Source: Roseomonas aerilata DSM 19363 (GTDB lineage: Bacteria > Pseudomonadota > Alphaproteobacteria > Acetobacterales > Acetobacteraceae). From it: a stretch of 64,000 bases of DNA. The first letter of the stretch is position 1. Each line of letters begins with the position of its first letter. The DNA lies in the NCBI RefSeq assembly GCF_000711725.1, contig NZ_JONP01000012.1:1-64000 (forward strand). Direction: 5' to 3'. The translations under genes were made by a program, and so were the position numbers. Positions 1 to 7,975 of the stretch are shown piece after piece. The notes below the pieces were generated by a model, which did not search any database, was not told the DNA's origin, and saw only the letters and a program-made list of their open reading frames with translations.

Positions 1-47
1 CCCCCTCCCCATAAAGGAGGAAAAACTATCAGACGTTCTGGCCCGGT

Positions 48-165
48 GGCCTGGTGCCTATAGCGAGTGTGACACACCCGATCCCATCCCGAACTCGGCC
101 GTGAAACCACCCCGCGCCTATGGTACTGTGTCCTAAGACACGGGAGAGTCGGTCGGCGCCAGACC
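48..165 (+). rRNA. rrf: 5S ribosomal RNA
   Basis: This is the 5S rRNA of the large ribosomal subunit, the last rRNA of an operon whose 16S and 23S genes lie before the window. The conserved core with the CGATCCCATCCCGAACTCGG stretch is present, followed by the GGTACTGTGTC and GGGAGAGTCGG segments. The ends pair with each other (GGCCTGGTGCC near 48-58 with GGCGCCAGACC near 155-165), which sets the boundaries to within a few bases. A perfect 10-bp outer stem (32-41 with 172-181) encloses the gene and is probably a processing stem of the precursor. Confidence 0.93.
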
Positions 166-195
166 ACCAGACCAGAACGTCACATCACACCCTCA

Positions 196-272
<77 letters not shown>

Positions 273-283
273 AACCTCAACAA

Positions 284-313
284 AACGCCCCAGCCCCCAC
301 AGGCCGGGGCGTT
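284..313. terminator. Terminator of the rRNA operon
   Basis: The 8-bp perfect stem AACGCCCC/GGGGCGTT lies 11 bases after the tRNA and is followed on the plus strand by a T-containing stretch. It stands between the rRNA operon and the converging ABC transporter gene, so it may serve both strands. Confidence 0.75.
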
Positions 314-330
314 CTGGTGTTCATACCACC

Positions 331-2187
331 TCACACTGTGACGCGCGCTCGTCGGCGGAAGGGGTTGCGGATCTTGATCTTGCGCGTCTTCAGCACGCGC
401 GCCGGCGTCCGCATCGCCAGCCTCGCACCCTCCGGACCGCGCTGCAGGTGAAGTGTGCGCTCGTGGAAGGCTTCCAAACCCGGGCGGTGCCCGATCGAGA
501 TGAGCGCGCTGTCTGGCAGCTCGTCCACAACCAGCCGCATCATCGCGTCTTGGTTCTCCTCATCGAGCGCAGCTGTCGCCTCGTCCATGAAGATCCAGCG
601 GGGCTTCTGGATAAGGAGCCGTGCGAAGCCCAACCGCTGCTGCTCGCCCAATGACAGCATTTGGTCCCAGCGTCCGTCCTCGTCCAGCTTATCCTCCAGG
701 TGCGACAAGCCCACGCGCGACAGTGCAGCGGACGCCACCTCGTTCGTCACCGTTTCCGGCGGCTTTGGGTAGGACAGCGCGCCTCGCAACGTGCCGAGTG
801 GCAGGTACGGGCGCTGCGGCATGAACATCGTGGCGTCGCGCGGCGGCATGAAGATTTCGCCGCTTCCCCAGGGCCAGATGCCCGCGAAAGCGCGGAACAG
901 CGTGCTCTTGCCGGTGCCGGATTCACCTTTCACCAGCACCCGCTCGCCAGCACGGATCTCCGCTGTCGCCTCGGCGATCACGACCGAGCCGTTGGAGAAG
1001 GCCACCTGCACGTCGCGGAAGGCAACGCGCTCCTCCTCGCCTTCCGGCTCCTCCACGCGCACGATCGTCGGCTGATCGGGCTCGGTCACCATCTCCTCGA
1101 TCACGCGCAGGGATTCGCGGAAGCTCAGAAGCCGCTCCACGCTCGAGCGCCACTCTGCCAGCCGCGGGAAGTTGTCCACGAACCAGTTCAGTGAGGCCTG
1201 CACCGAGCCGAAGGCGGAACCAATCTGCATCAGCCCGCCCAATGTGATCGCGCCCGAGAAGTAGGAGGGCGCCGCAACCACGGTCGGGAAGACGGAGGTC
1301 AGCATCCCGTAGGCGCTCGTCAGCCACATGAGATTGCGCTGGCTGCGCATGAGGTCGCGCACGGAAGTCGCGACATGCACGAAGGTTTGCACCAACCCGC
1401 GCCGCTCGTCGGTTTCGCCGCCGATCAGCGCGATGCCCTCGCTGCTCTCGCGGGCACGCACGAGTGAGAAGCGGAAATCAGCCTCCTTCGCCATCCGCTC
1501 CGTGTTCAGGCGCACCATGGGCCGCCCCACGAAAAAGGTGAGTACCGAGCCGATCGTCGCGTAGATCAGCGCCGCCCACACCATGTAGCCGGGGATCGTG
1601 ATGGCGTGTCCGCCGATCGTCAGGTTCAGCGCGCCCGAAATCGTCCAGAGGATACCGATGAAGGCGCAGAGCATGATGGCGGAGTTGAAGAGGCCCGTCG
1701 CGAAATCCACCGCCAGGTCGACGCTCAGCCTCGCGTCCTCCGCGATGCGCTGGTCCGGGTTGTTGCTCTCCCCCGCGCGCTCGAGCTGGTAGTGGCGCGC
1801 ATTCGTCATCCAGAGATCGAGCAGCCGCTTCGTCAGCCACTCCCGCCAACGCAACTGCACGAGCTGCTTCACATACAGCTGGTAGACCGCCGTTATCATC
1901 GATGACCCGGCTAGGCCGAGGAAGAGAACCATCTGCCAGAGGAAGGCGTCGCGGTCGCGGTTCTCCAGCGCGTTGAAGAAGTCGCGGTTCCAGAGGTTGA
2001 AGCGGATCTGGATGAGGATCTGCAGCAGCGTCAACGCCAGCAGGCCCGCCCCAAGATACCGCGCGCCTTTTTCCCGCAGGAAAAAACCGCCTGCCAGGCG
2101 GAGGAAGGCCATGACCGGTCCCGTCTGGATCTGCGCTGTCCCGGCCGCCGCCTGGGCTGCCGTCTCGTCTCTTTTCGTCTCGCTCAC
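331..2187 (-). CDS. SbmA/BacA-like ABC transporter, fused permease and ATPase
   Basis: This is a 618-residue half-size ABC protein with the membrane domain first (about residues 30-350, roughly six helices, with the family motif NNPDQRIAED) and the nucleotide-binding domain last. The ATPase shows Walker A GESGTGKST, signature LSLGEQQR and Walker B WIFMDEATAALDEE. This architecture is the YddA/Rv1819c type related to SbmA/BacA, which in other bacteria takes up peptides, vitamin B12 or very-long-chain fatty acids; the substrate here cannot be told. It starts with GTG preceded by a weak GGACAGGG. It is the last gene of a minus-strand run that begins at phyR, and it converges on the rRNA operon. 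Confidence 0.88.
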   Translation of the reverse strand: MSETKRDETAAQAAAGTAQIQTGPVMAFLRLAGGFFLREKGARYLGAGLLALTLLQILIQIRFNLWNRDFFNALENRDRDAFLWQMVLFLGLAGSSMITAVYQLYVKQLVQLRWREWLTKRLLDLWMTNARHYQLERAGESNNPDQRIAEDARLSVDLAVDFATGLFNSAIMLCAFIGILWTISGALNLTIGGHAITIPGYMVWAALIYATIGSVLTFFVGRPMVRLNTERMAKEADFRFSLVRARESSEGIALIGGETDERRGLVQTFVHVATSVRDLMRSQRNLMWLTSAYGMLTSVFPTVVAAPSYFSGAITLGGLMQIGSAFGSVQASLNWFVDNFPRLAEWRSSVERLLSFRESLRVIEEMVTEPDQPTIVRVEEPEGEEERVAFRDVQVAFSNGSVVIAEATAEIRAGERVLVKGESGTGKSTLFRAFAGIWPWGSGEIFMPPRDATMFMPQRPYLPLGTLRGALSYPKPPETVTNEVASAALSRVGLSHLEDKLDEDGRWDQMLSLGEQQRLGFARLLIQKPRWIFMDEATAALDEENQDAMMRLVVDELPDSALISIGHRPGLEAFHERTLHLQRGPEGARLAMRTPARVLKTRKIKIRNPFRRRARVTV

Positions 2188-2270
2188 GCCCTGTCCTGCC
2201 CGTCCCCGCCCGTCATGCCCGGCACCGTCATGTCCTGATCAGTTGCCGGTTTTCTCTCACCGCGTGCCCC

Positions 2271-2951
2271 TCACTGCGGCTTGTCCACCGGCGCCGGTAG
2301 CGGCTCCAGCTTGTCCGGCGCCTCGCCGATCCGGTCGGCATCAAGTGCCTTGCCCCGGTCCTGCACCTCCGCGCCGCGACCCGAGGCCGCCACCGTCTTA
2401 CCCACGGAGATGCGGTCGCCCAGCGCCGCCGCAACGCCGGGCGGCACGCGGATCACGGCCCCGCCGTCGAGGATCGCCCCGATCGAGTCGCCCTGCGCCG
2501 TCAGTAGCGGTGCCCGCACCGTGCCGGAGACCTCCAATCGGGCATCCGCCGCGTGGAAGGCTGGGAAGGTCCAGGTAGGCCGCTCCACGAAATGCGGTGC
2601 CGAGGAGCCGTCCTTCGCCCAGGCCAGCATCGTGATCACCGGCGCCCGCCGCGCGCGGATCCCGTAGACGACGATGCTGTGGCCCGGCGACACCGCCGCC
2701 ATCATCTCGTCCGCGACATTCTCCGGAAAGATCACCTGAGGCCCCTCGCGGAACAGCAGCCGGTCGGTCTTTCCATCGGGGTTGATGAGGTAGCGGTCGA
2801 TCACGCCCGTGAAGGAGGGAAGCTGCGTCGGGTCGAACCACAGGCGGCCCGACCCCTCAACCGTTCCCTGAGCCAGAACGGAGCCCCGAAAAGCAACCGG
2901 CCCCGCGAGAAAGATCGCGAGGCCGGTCACGCATGCCCTGCGCCGGTTCAT
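2271..2951 (-). CDS. Secreted protein of unknown function with two similar beta-rich units
   Basis: This 226-residue protein has an N-terminal signal sequence (basic MNRRR, hydrophobic core, cleavage near VLAQG) and is expected in the periplasm. No family was recognised. The middle (about 48-105) and the C-terminal part (about 150-190) both follow the pattern of a Gly-X-Ile start, a polar turn, V-I-R/F-P-P/E and a closing V-G-x-x-V-x-x-x-G, for example QVIFPENVADEMMAAVSPG and AVIRVPPGVAAALGDRISVG. This suggests two copies of a small beta-barrel such as an OB-like fold. It begins nine bases after the stop of the DUF1328 gene and is probably cotranscribed with it. Confidence 0.7.
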   Translation of the reverse strand: MNRRRACVTGLAIFLAGPVAFRGSVLAQGTVEGSGRLWFDPTQLPSFTGVIDRYLINPDGKTDRLLFREGPQVIFPENVADEMMAAVSPGHSIVVYGIRARRAPVITMLAWAKDGSSAPHFVERPTWTFPAFHAADARLEVSGTVRAPLLTAQGDSIGAILDGGAVIRVPPGVAAALGDRISVGKTVAASGRGAEVQDRGKALDADRIGEAPDKLEPLPAPVDKPQ

Positions 2952-2960
2952 GACGCCGTG

Positions 2961-3122
2961 TCAGATCCAGCCGCGTCCCGCGACGAGGGAGACGAGGAAC
3001 AGGATGATGAAGATGACGAAGAGGATCTTCGCGATGCCGCTCGCTGCCGAGGCGACGCCACCGAAGCCGAGAACGCCCGCGACGAGCGCGATGATAAGGA
3101 AGATGACGGTCCAGTAGAGCAT
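2961..3122 (-). CDS. DUF1328 (YtjA-type) small membrane protein
   Basis: This 53-residue protein is too short for most gene callers but is a full-length DUF1328 member. It starts [16 protein letters not shown], has the central [17 protein letters not shown] and ends in a second hydrophobic helix and a WI tail. It consists of two transmembrane helices joined by a short small-residue turn. Function is unknown; family members are often induced by stress. An AAGGA ribosome site precedes the ATG. An EcfG-like promoter lies 34 bases upstream (3156-3181), which would place it in the general stress regulon encoded next door. Confidence 0.92.
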   Translation of the reverse strand: MLYWTVIFLIIALVAGVLGFGGVASAASGIAKILFVIFIILFLVSLVAGRGWI

Positions 3123-3155
3123 GGTAGATGTCCTTGGAGAGCGATGCGATGCCTC

Positions 3156-3181
3156 AACGTTGAAGCTCTGGCAGCGGTTGC
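3156..3181 (-). promoter_or_regulatory. Candidate EcfG-type promoter for the DUF1328 gene
   Basis: Read on the minus strand, GCAAC is followed after 17 bases by CGTT. The general stress sigma factor EcfG of alphaproteobacteria recognises GGAAC-N16/17-CGTT, so there is one mismatch in the -35. The -10 lies 34 bases before the ATG. A second copy of the same form precedes the gene at 7976. Confidence 0.45.
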
Positions 3182-3209
3182 CGCGCGGCCACGGTCCGTT
3201 GCCCTCGCG

Positions 3210-3473
3210 CTACACCGTTCCGTTCTGTCCCTCAGTCGCGCCGCTCGTAGAAACGGACTGGTTGGCGTTCCCCGCATCATGCGAGGAGGCCCAGTCAGCA
3301 AGCTGCCGCTCCGCCTCGTCAGGCCCGACCCCGTAGCGCTCGCGGATCCGCTCCAGCAGCATGTCCCGGTCCCCGCCGGCCTTGCTGATATCCTCCTCGG
3401 TCAGCTTGCCCCATTGCTGGCGGATCCTGCCGCCCATGCCCGACCAGTCGCCGGCGAAACGGTCCCAGTCCAT
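3210..3473 (-). CDS. CsbD-like stress protein
   Basis: This 87-residue hydrophilic protein starts MDWDRFAGDWSGMGGRIRQQ and continues WGKLTEEDISKAGGDRDMLL, the standard CsbD domain (about residues 1-60). The tail is Ser/Asn/Gly-rich. CsbD proteins are small general stress proteins of unknown biochemical role. The start was chosen because GGGAGG lies seven bases before this ATG and the domain begins right there; a start 16 residues upstream would add an unrelated basic extension. It lies between phyR and the DUF1328 gene on the same strand, which fits membership in the stress regulon. Confidence 0.88.
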   Translation of the reverse strand: MDWDRFAGDWSGMGGRIRQQWGKLTEEDISKAGGDRDMLLERIRERYGVGPDEAERQLADWASSHDAGNANQSVSTSGATEGQNGTV

Positions 3474-3551
3474 CGATGCCTCCCTGTTCCCACCGCCCGC
3501 GCACCGCGAGCCCCAGCCCATGCAGCGCGGGCCACCGGCGGAAACGAGCGC

Positions 3552-3581
3552 AAGGCCCGGCCAGTTGCCCGGCCGGGCCTT
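3552..3581 (-). terminator. Hairpin after phyR
   Basis: A perfect 11-bp stem AAGGCCCGGCC/GGCCGGGCCTT with an eight-base loop lies 22 bases after the phyR stop. There is no long T run, so termination may be partial and allow some readthrough to the CsbD gene. Confidence 0.6.
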
Positions 3582-3603
3582 CGGTCTCGCGCGGGAAGGA
3601 ACT

Positions 3604-4320
3604 TCAGGTCAGCGGAACGCCGCCGGAGACCGCTTGGTAGGTTGCGATGGCCAGCGCCATCGGCTCGAAGGGCTTGCTGATGATGAAGGCCGGCTCCAGC
3701 CGGTCCGCCGTCAGCAGACGCTCGGGATAGGCGGTCACGAAGATCACCGGCGTGTCCTGCTCCTGCAGGATTCGCTGCACGGCCGAAATCCCGTCCCCGC
3801 CTGGGCCGAGATTCACGTCGGCCAGGATCAGGCCGGGCTTCAGGTCCCGCGCCATGGCCACCGCTTCCATCTCCCCGCTGGCGATACCCACCACGTTGTG
3901 CCCGCAGGCCTCCACCAGCTGGCGAATGTCCATCGCGATGATCGGCTCGTCCTCGATCACCATGATGTCCGTGGCCGCGACCGCCCGCAGCGCCTCGCGC
4001 GCCGAATCGAGCAGCCGCCGTGCCTCGGGCAGCGGTGTGTCGATCACCTGCGCCGCATCTGTGAGCGAAAGGTCCTCCAGCGACGTCAGCAGCAGAAGCT
4101 GGCGCTGCTTGGCGCTGATGTGCTCGCCGGTGCTGTCCGGAACCAGCCGGCTCACCCCGGCAAAGAGGGCGATCTCGACCGGCACGTCGGAGGGCAGGCC
4201 GGCGCGTAGCGCCTGCGCCACCAGCGCGTCACCGCGTGCCTGTCCGCCCGTCAGGGCGCGCGCGTAGCGCCGTGCGAAGGGCAGGGTGCGAAGCAACTCC
4301 CCCTGCGAGACCGCATTCAT
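3604..4320 (-). CDS. phyR: PhyR, general stress response anti-anti-sigma regulator
   Basis: This 238-residue protein joins an N-terminal sigma-like domain (about 1-110, with LEDLSLTDAAQVI as the sigma-4-like helix) to a C-terminal receiver domain (about 117-235). The receiver keeps the acceptor Asp168 (LILADVNLG), Thr196 in VFVTAYPERLL and Lys216 in ISKPF; the TAYPE segment is typical of PhyR-class receivers. When phosphorylated, PhyR binds NepR through its sigma-like half and frees EcfG. The ATG at 4320 was chosen because it starts exactly at the sigma-like domain. The gene is divergent from the first ecfG gene, the usual arrangement of this locus. Confidence 0.94.
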   Translation of the reverse strand: MNAVSQGELLRTLPFARRYARALTGGQARGDALVAQALRAGLPSDVPVEIALFAGVSRLVPDSTGEHISAKQRQLLLLTSLEDLSLTDAAQVIDTPLPEARRLLDSAREALRAVAATDIMVIEDEPIIAMDIRQLVEACGHNVVGIASGEMEAVAMARDLKPGLILADVNLGPGGDGISAVQRILQEQDTPVIFVTAYPERLLTADRLEPAFIISKPFEPMALAIATYQAVSGGVPLT

Positions 4321-4452
4321 CCGTGATAGTCCTCCGAGAGCCCGTCCGGGCCACCCGAATGGCGGGCCGGCGAGTCCATAGATGGGTCCATTGGCCGCCG
4401 CGTCCATGCACGATGACCATTCCTGCGCAAAGCCACCCTCTCGATCGGGTTC

Positions 4453-4980
4453 ATGACGAAACAGGACGACCCAGTGGGCGAGGAGTTCCGCCCCGCCCTC
4501 ATCCGCCTGCTCCCCGATCTCCGGGCCTTCGCACGCTTCCTCGCTCGCGATCCGGCAGCAGCCGACGATCTCGTGCAAGACACATTGCTGCGCGCACTCC
4601 GTAACGAGGAGCAGTGGCAGGCCGGCACCAGCCTACGCGCCTGGACCTTCTCCATCCTGCGCAACGCCTGGTTCGAGAACCGCCGCCGCGCGGCGGCGCA
4701 GAAGCGCGCCCTTGATCGCGTTCCGGTGGAGGAAGGTGCGCCCGCCGGGCAGGAGCACCGGATGGAGGTGATGGGTCTCGCCCGCGCCATGTCTCACCTT
4801 CCGCGCGACCAGCAGGAGGCGCTCGTGCTTGTGGGCGCCCTCGGCTTCTCCGGCGAGGACGCGGCGCGGGTCGCGGGAGTGCAGGTGGGCACTCTCAAGA
4901 CTCGGCTCTCCCGCGCCAGGAAGGCGCTGGCCGCCCAGTACGGTGGCCCGGAAGAGGAAGGGACAGGTCCAGAGCCTTGA
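4453..4980 (+). CDS. EcfG-family sigma factor, first copy
   Basis: This is a 175-residue ECF sigma factor with region 2 (about 12-80: FLARDPAAADDLVQDTLLRA, then SLRAWTFSILRNAWFENRRR) and region 4 (about 105-160: LPRDQQEALVLVGALGFSGE and VGTLKTRLSRARKAL). The form matches the EcfG class that is held by NepR. It is read away from phyR with a 132-bp gap and is followed after 94 bases by a second paralogous sigma gene. Whether it is a true general stress sigma or a paralog with a restricted regulon cannot be decided here. It is less EcfG-like in region 2 than its neighbour. Confidence 0.85.
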   Translation: MTKQDDPVGEEFRPALIRLLPDLRAFARFLARDPAAADDLVQDTLLRALRNEEQWQAGTSLRAWTFSILRNAWFENRRRAAAQKRALDRVPVEEGAPAGQEHRMEVMGLARAMSHLPRDQQEALVLVGALGFSGEDAARVAGVQVGTLKTRLSRARKALAAQYGGPEEEGTGPEP

Positions 4981-5074
4981 AAATACAGCCCCCGTTTTCG
5001 TGAACAAGGATTTGGTAACCTATCTCCAGGGACACGCATTGGTCCGGCGAAGTTCGAGACGAGGGAAAGTCACC

Positions 5075-5734
5075 ATGACGAACACCGCCGCCGAGACCAC
5101 GATGACCCAGCAGCCCACCCGCGCCACGCATACCGTTGCCGACTTCCACAAGCTGCTCGTCACCACGCTGCCCCGGCTCCGGGTTCAGGCCCTCGCCCTC
5201 ACTCGCAACCGCTCCGATGCCGACGACCTCGTCCAGGCTGCCGTGACCTCCGCGCTTGCCGCGAAGGACAGCTTCATGCCCGGCACCAACTTCGGCGCCT
5301 GGATGTTCCGCATCCTCCGCAACCGCTTCATCTCCGACGTGCGCCGCAAGCGCGAGACGACGGACATCGACGATGTGCCGAGCAGCGCCTTCGCCCGCCC
5401 CGGCGCCCAGGAGGACAGCTTGGTGATGCGCGAGCTGCGTGGCCATCTCGGCAAGCTGCCCGCCGAGCAGCGCACCGCCCTGGTGATGGTGACCGTGCAG
5501 GGCCTCTCCTACGAGGAGGTGGCGGCCGCCATGGATTGCGCCGTCGGTACCGCCAAGTGCCGCGTCTTCCGCGCCCGCCAGACCCTCCAGCGCTGGCTGA
5601 CCGGCGAGGAGCGCGGCGTGGAGACCCCGGTGGAGTCCCGTTCTGCCGCTCGCAAGTCCGCCTCTTCCACTCGCGCCGCCCGCCGTCATACTGCGCGCGA
5701 CGAGAACGGAGTGGGGCACGCGTCCCCTGTCTGA
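5075..5734 (+). CDS. ecfG: EcfG-family sigma factor, second copy, upstream of nepR
   Basis: This 219-residue sigma factor has region 2 with DADDLVQAAVTSALAAKDSF and the typical EcfG segment PGTNFGAWMFRILRNRFISD, and region 4 with LPAEQRTALVMVTVQGLSYE and VGTAKCRVFRARQTL. A basic Ser/Arg/Ala-rich tail of about 40 residues follows, longer than usual for the family. The ATG at 5075 has GAGGGAAAG nine bases before it. The stop is two bases before the nepR ATG, so the sigma factor and its anti-sigma factor are translationally linked. A weak EcfG-like motif (GTAAC-N17-CATT, 5015-5040) could mean autoregulation. Confidence 0.9.
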   Translation: MTNTAAETTMTQQPTRATHTVADFHKLLVTTLPRLRVQALALTRNRSDADDLVQAAVTSALAAKDSFMPGTNFGAWMFRILRNRFISDVRRKRETTDIDDVPSSAFARPGAQEDSLVMRELRGHLGKLPAEQRTALVMVTVQGLSYEEVAAAMDCAVGTAKCRVFRARQTLQRWLTGEERGVETPVESRSAARKSASSTRAARRHTARDENGVGHASPV

Positions 5735-5736
5735 GG

Positions 5737-5946
5737 ATGGACGAGGGTAAGCCAGAGTCGAAAGCGGGGGCCGCTGTGTCGAAGCCCGTGCAGTCCGGCA
5801 CGAACGGTCGCGGCCAAGCCGCGCCCGAGGCTGCGTTTGACATCTGGCTGCAGCGCGGCCTCCACCAGCTGTTCGACGACGTGATGCGCGAGCCCATCCC
5901 AGAAGAGCTGCTGCGCCTGATCGAGCAGGATCGCGGGCAGAGCTGA
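5737..5946 (+). CDS. nepR: NepR, anti-sigma factor of the general stress response
   Basis: This 69-residue protein has a disordered N-terminal third and then the NepR core FDIWLQRGLHQLFDDVMREP followed by IPEELLRLIEQ. The motif of aromatic-DDV-x-x-EP-h-P and an amphipathic helix is the NepR signature that wraps around EcfG. It starts two bases after the sigma gene stop. In the pathway it sequesters EcfG until phosphorylated PhyR takes it away. Its small size and its place between ecfG and a sensor kinase are diagnostic. Confidence 0.93.
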   Translation: MDEGKPESKAGAAVSKPVQSGTNGRGQAAPEAAFDIWLQRGLHQLFDDVMREPIPEELLRLIEQDRGQS

Positions 5947-5951
5947 GACAG

Positions 5952-7838
5952 GTGCCGGACGATACGTCCCCGTCCGGCGCTGCCGCGGGTCCTGAATTCA
6001 CCCAATCCGCCGTATCCCAGGGCGCGGTAGGCGCCGCCGAGGGGCAGTTCCCTGCCGGGGCCGCCCACAACGCGCCCGCCGGCTGGTTCCGCCGCTGGCT
6101 TGCCACCGTGCTCGGCGGAATTCGTGGCCGGATGATCGTGCTGCTGATGGTGGCCGGCATTCCTGTCGCCTCCATTGCCATCACCAATGCCCTGCAGGAC
6201 CACCGCGCCGCCCTCGCCGAAGGGCGGCGCGCTGTGGAGAGCTTCCGCACGCTGATGGCGGTGCGCTACGGCGCGGCCCTCGGTGCCGCCGAGTCGCTCC
6301 TCGCTGCCCTGGCGCGCGAGGATCCGCGCGCGACCGATGAGCCCAAGGCCTGCAACCCCGCCCTTCGCCGCGTGATCGACCTGCATCCCGGCGATGTCGG
6401 GGAGATCGCGCTCATCGTTCCCGGCTCCCTCCCGCTCTGTGGCTCCATCCCGGCAGGCGTCGATCTGGCTGGCCTGATGAACGAGGCCCTTGAGGCGGGA
6501 AGCCCCGTCTACGGCGGCTTCCTGCCTGGCGGCAGCGCGCGCCTGCCCGTGCTGCCGGTGGTGGTGCCCGGCGCGGGCTCGATCATAGGTGGCCAGCCCG
6601 CCGGCAGTCCCGCGCCGAGCCCCGTGGCCAACCCGGGCGGCACCTGGGCTGTTGCCGGCACGGTAGCACTCCGCGACTTCTCGCCTCTCTCCGCGGGTGG
6701 CGGAAGGGAGGGTGGCGGCCTCGTCTGGCTGGTGGACCGCGATGGCCGCATCCTGGCCCCCGGTGGTGCCGGCGGTCCGGCCCTCGACCCCTCGATGCTG
6801 GAGCGGCTGGATGACGGCGGCCAGGTGGTGGACGGCCTTAATGGTAATTTCGCCTATGCCAGTGCCCGCCTGAATCCAGGTCTCCGCCTCATTGTCGCAC
6901 AGCCCGTCGGCGTTGTGCGGGAGGCGGCGCGCACCGTCCTCATCCAGCGCGTCATGGAGTTGGCGACCTTCCTTGTCGCCTGCCTCGCCGCCATCGTAGT
7001 GGGCGCGGACCTCGCCATGGTGCGGCCGCTGCGCCTGCTCTCAGTCCGCGTACGTGGCTGGCGACCGGGCGCCGCCTTCCGTGTCAGCCCCGCCGGCACC
7101 GAGCCGCGGGAGGTGCGGGCAGTGGAGCAGGCCTTCAGCGAGGCCGCCGCCGCCCTCGCCCGGCGGGAATCGGACCTGCGCGCGGCCCTTGAGCAGCGGG
7201 ATGCCCTGATGGGCGAGATCCACCACCGCGTGAAGAACAACCTTCAGATTGTCTCCTCGCTCCTCAACCTCCAGGCCGGCCGGATCGGAGACCCCGCGGC
7301 AACCGCCGAGTTCCTCGCCGCCCGCAACCGCGTGCGGGCGCTGGCGACGCTGCACCGCCACCTCTACATGCAGCACTCCTTCGAGACGGTCTCGCTCGTC
7401 CCCTTCCTGACCGAGCTGACGAACCAGCAATTCTCGTCCCATAACGAATCGCCGGGCGAGCGCCTCGCGCTGCGGCTGGAGGTCGCGGACATCGCCATCT
7501 CCACCGATCAGGCGGTCTCCCTCTCGCTCCTGGTGACCGAGGCCGTGGGCAACGCCGTGGAGCACGCCTTTCCGGACGATATGCGCGGCACCATCCGCCT
7601 CAGCCTGTCGGAGGAGGGCGGCACGGTCACGCTGGTCATCGGCGACGACGGCATCGGGATCCCCGACCGCAAGGAACGTCCCCGCGGCCTCGGCATCCAG
7701 CTCATGGAGGGCTTCGCCAAGCAGCTCGGCGGCCCACTCACCGGAGGGCGCCGGTCGCCGGAGGAGGGCGGGGGCACCTGCTGGACGGTCCGCTTCCCCA
7801 TCCGCGACAACCATCCCCCGCGCACGATGTCGGGCTGA
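5952..7838 (+). CDS. Membrane sensor histidine kinase of the HisKA_2 class, probable PhyK
   Basis: This 628-residue kinase has a transmembrane helix near 61-79, a periplasmic domain of about 255 residues, a second helix near 338-358 and then a HAMP-like linker. The DHp domain is of the HisKA_2 type with EIHHRVKNNLQIVSSLLNLQ (phospho-acceptor His about 425), and the ATPase domain has N-box EAVGNAVEHAF and G1 IGDDGIGIP. HisKA_2/HWE kinases are the usual phosphodonors of PhyR. It starts with GTG five bases after nepR, so it belongs to the ecfG-nepR operon, which supports the assignment as the stress sensor. The signal sensed by the periplasmic domain is unknown. Confidence 0.88.
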   Translation: MPDDTSPSGAAAGPEFTQSAVSQGAVGAAEGQFPAGAAHNAPAGWFRRWLATVLGGIRGRMIVLLMVAGIPVASIAITNALQDHRAALAEGRRAVESFRTLMAVRYGAALGAAESLLAALAREDPRATDEPKACNPALRRVIDLHPGDVGEIALIVPGSLPLCGSIPAGVDLAGLMNEALEAGSPVYGGFLPGGSARLPVLPVVVPGAGSIIGGQPAGSPAPSPVANPGGTWAVAGTVALRDFSPLSAGGGREGGGLVWLVDRDGRILAPGGAGGPALDPSMLERLDDGGQVVDGLNGNFAYASARLNPGLRLIVAQPVGVVREAARTVLIQRVMELATFLVACLAAIVVGADLAMVRPLRLLSVRVRGWRPGAAFRVSPAGTEPREVRAVEQAFSEAAAALARRESDLRAALEQRDALMGEIHHRVKNNLQIVSSLLNLQAGRIGDPAATAEFLAARNRVRALATLHRHLYMQHSFETVSLVPFLTELTNQQFSSHNESPGERLALRLEVADIAISTDQAVSLSLLVTEAVGNAVEHAFPDDMRGTIRLSLSEEGGTVTLVIGDDGIGIPDRKERPRGLGIQLMEGFAKQLGGPLTGGRRSPEEGGGTCWTVRFPIRDNHPPRTMSG

Positions 7839-7913
7839 GAAAGGGGAGGGGGGCTGCCCTCGCCGCGCGCTCGCCCCAACTTTCCGGATGCGCAACCCTC
7901 CCCTGGCAGCCGC

Positions 7914-7938
7914 GCAACCCCGCCCCAGGGGGCGCGTT
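7914..7938 (+). promoter_or_regulatory. Candidate EcfG-type promoter for the ElaB/YqjD-like gene
   Basis: GCAAC is followed after 16 bases by CGTT, one mismatch from the GGAAC-N16/17-CGTT consensus of the general stress sigma factor. The -10 ends 37 bases before the ATG, almost the same distance as in the candidate promoter of the DUF1328 gene. Confidence 0.45.
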
Positions 7939-7975
7939 GCCCCCCCGACCGAACCATGTCCCGAGGAGAGTATTG

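Noticed and set aside
448-2578. Long open frames on the plus strand opposite the ABC transporter and the secreted protein
   Set aside because: They are Arg/Pro/Ala-rich antisense readings of GC-rich genes with no domains. The same holds for the many other long antisense frames, for example 8812-11058 and 18028-21381 on the minus strand.
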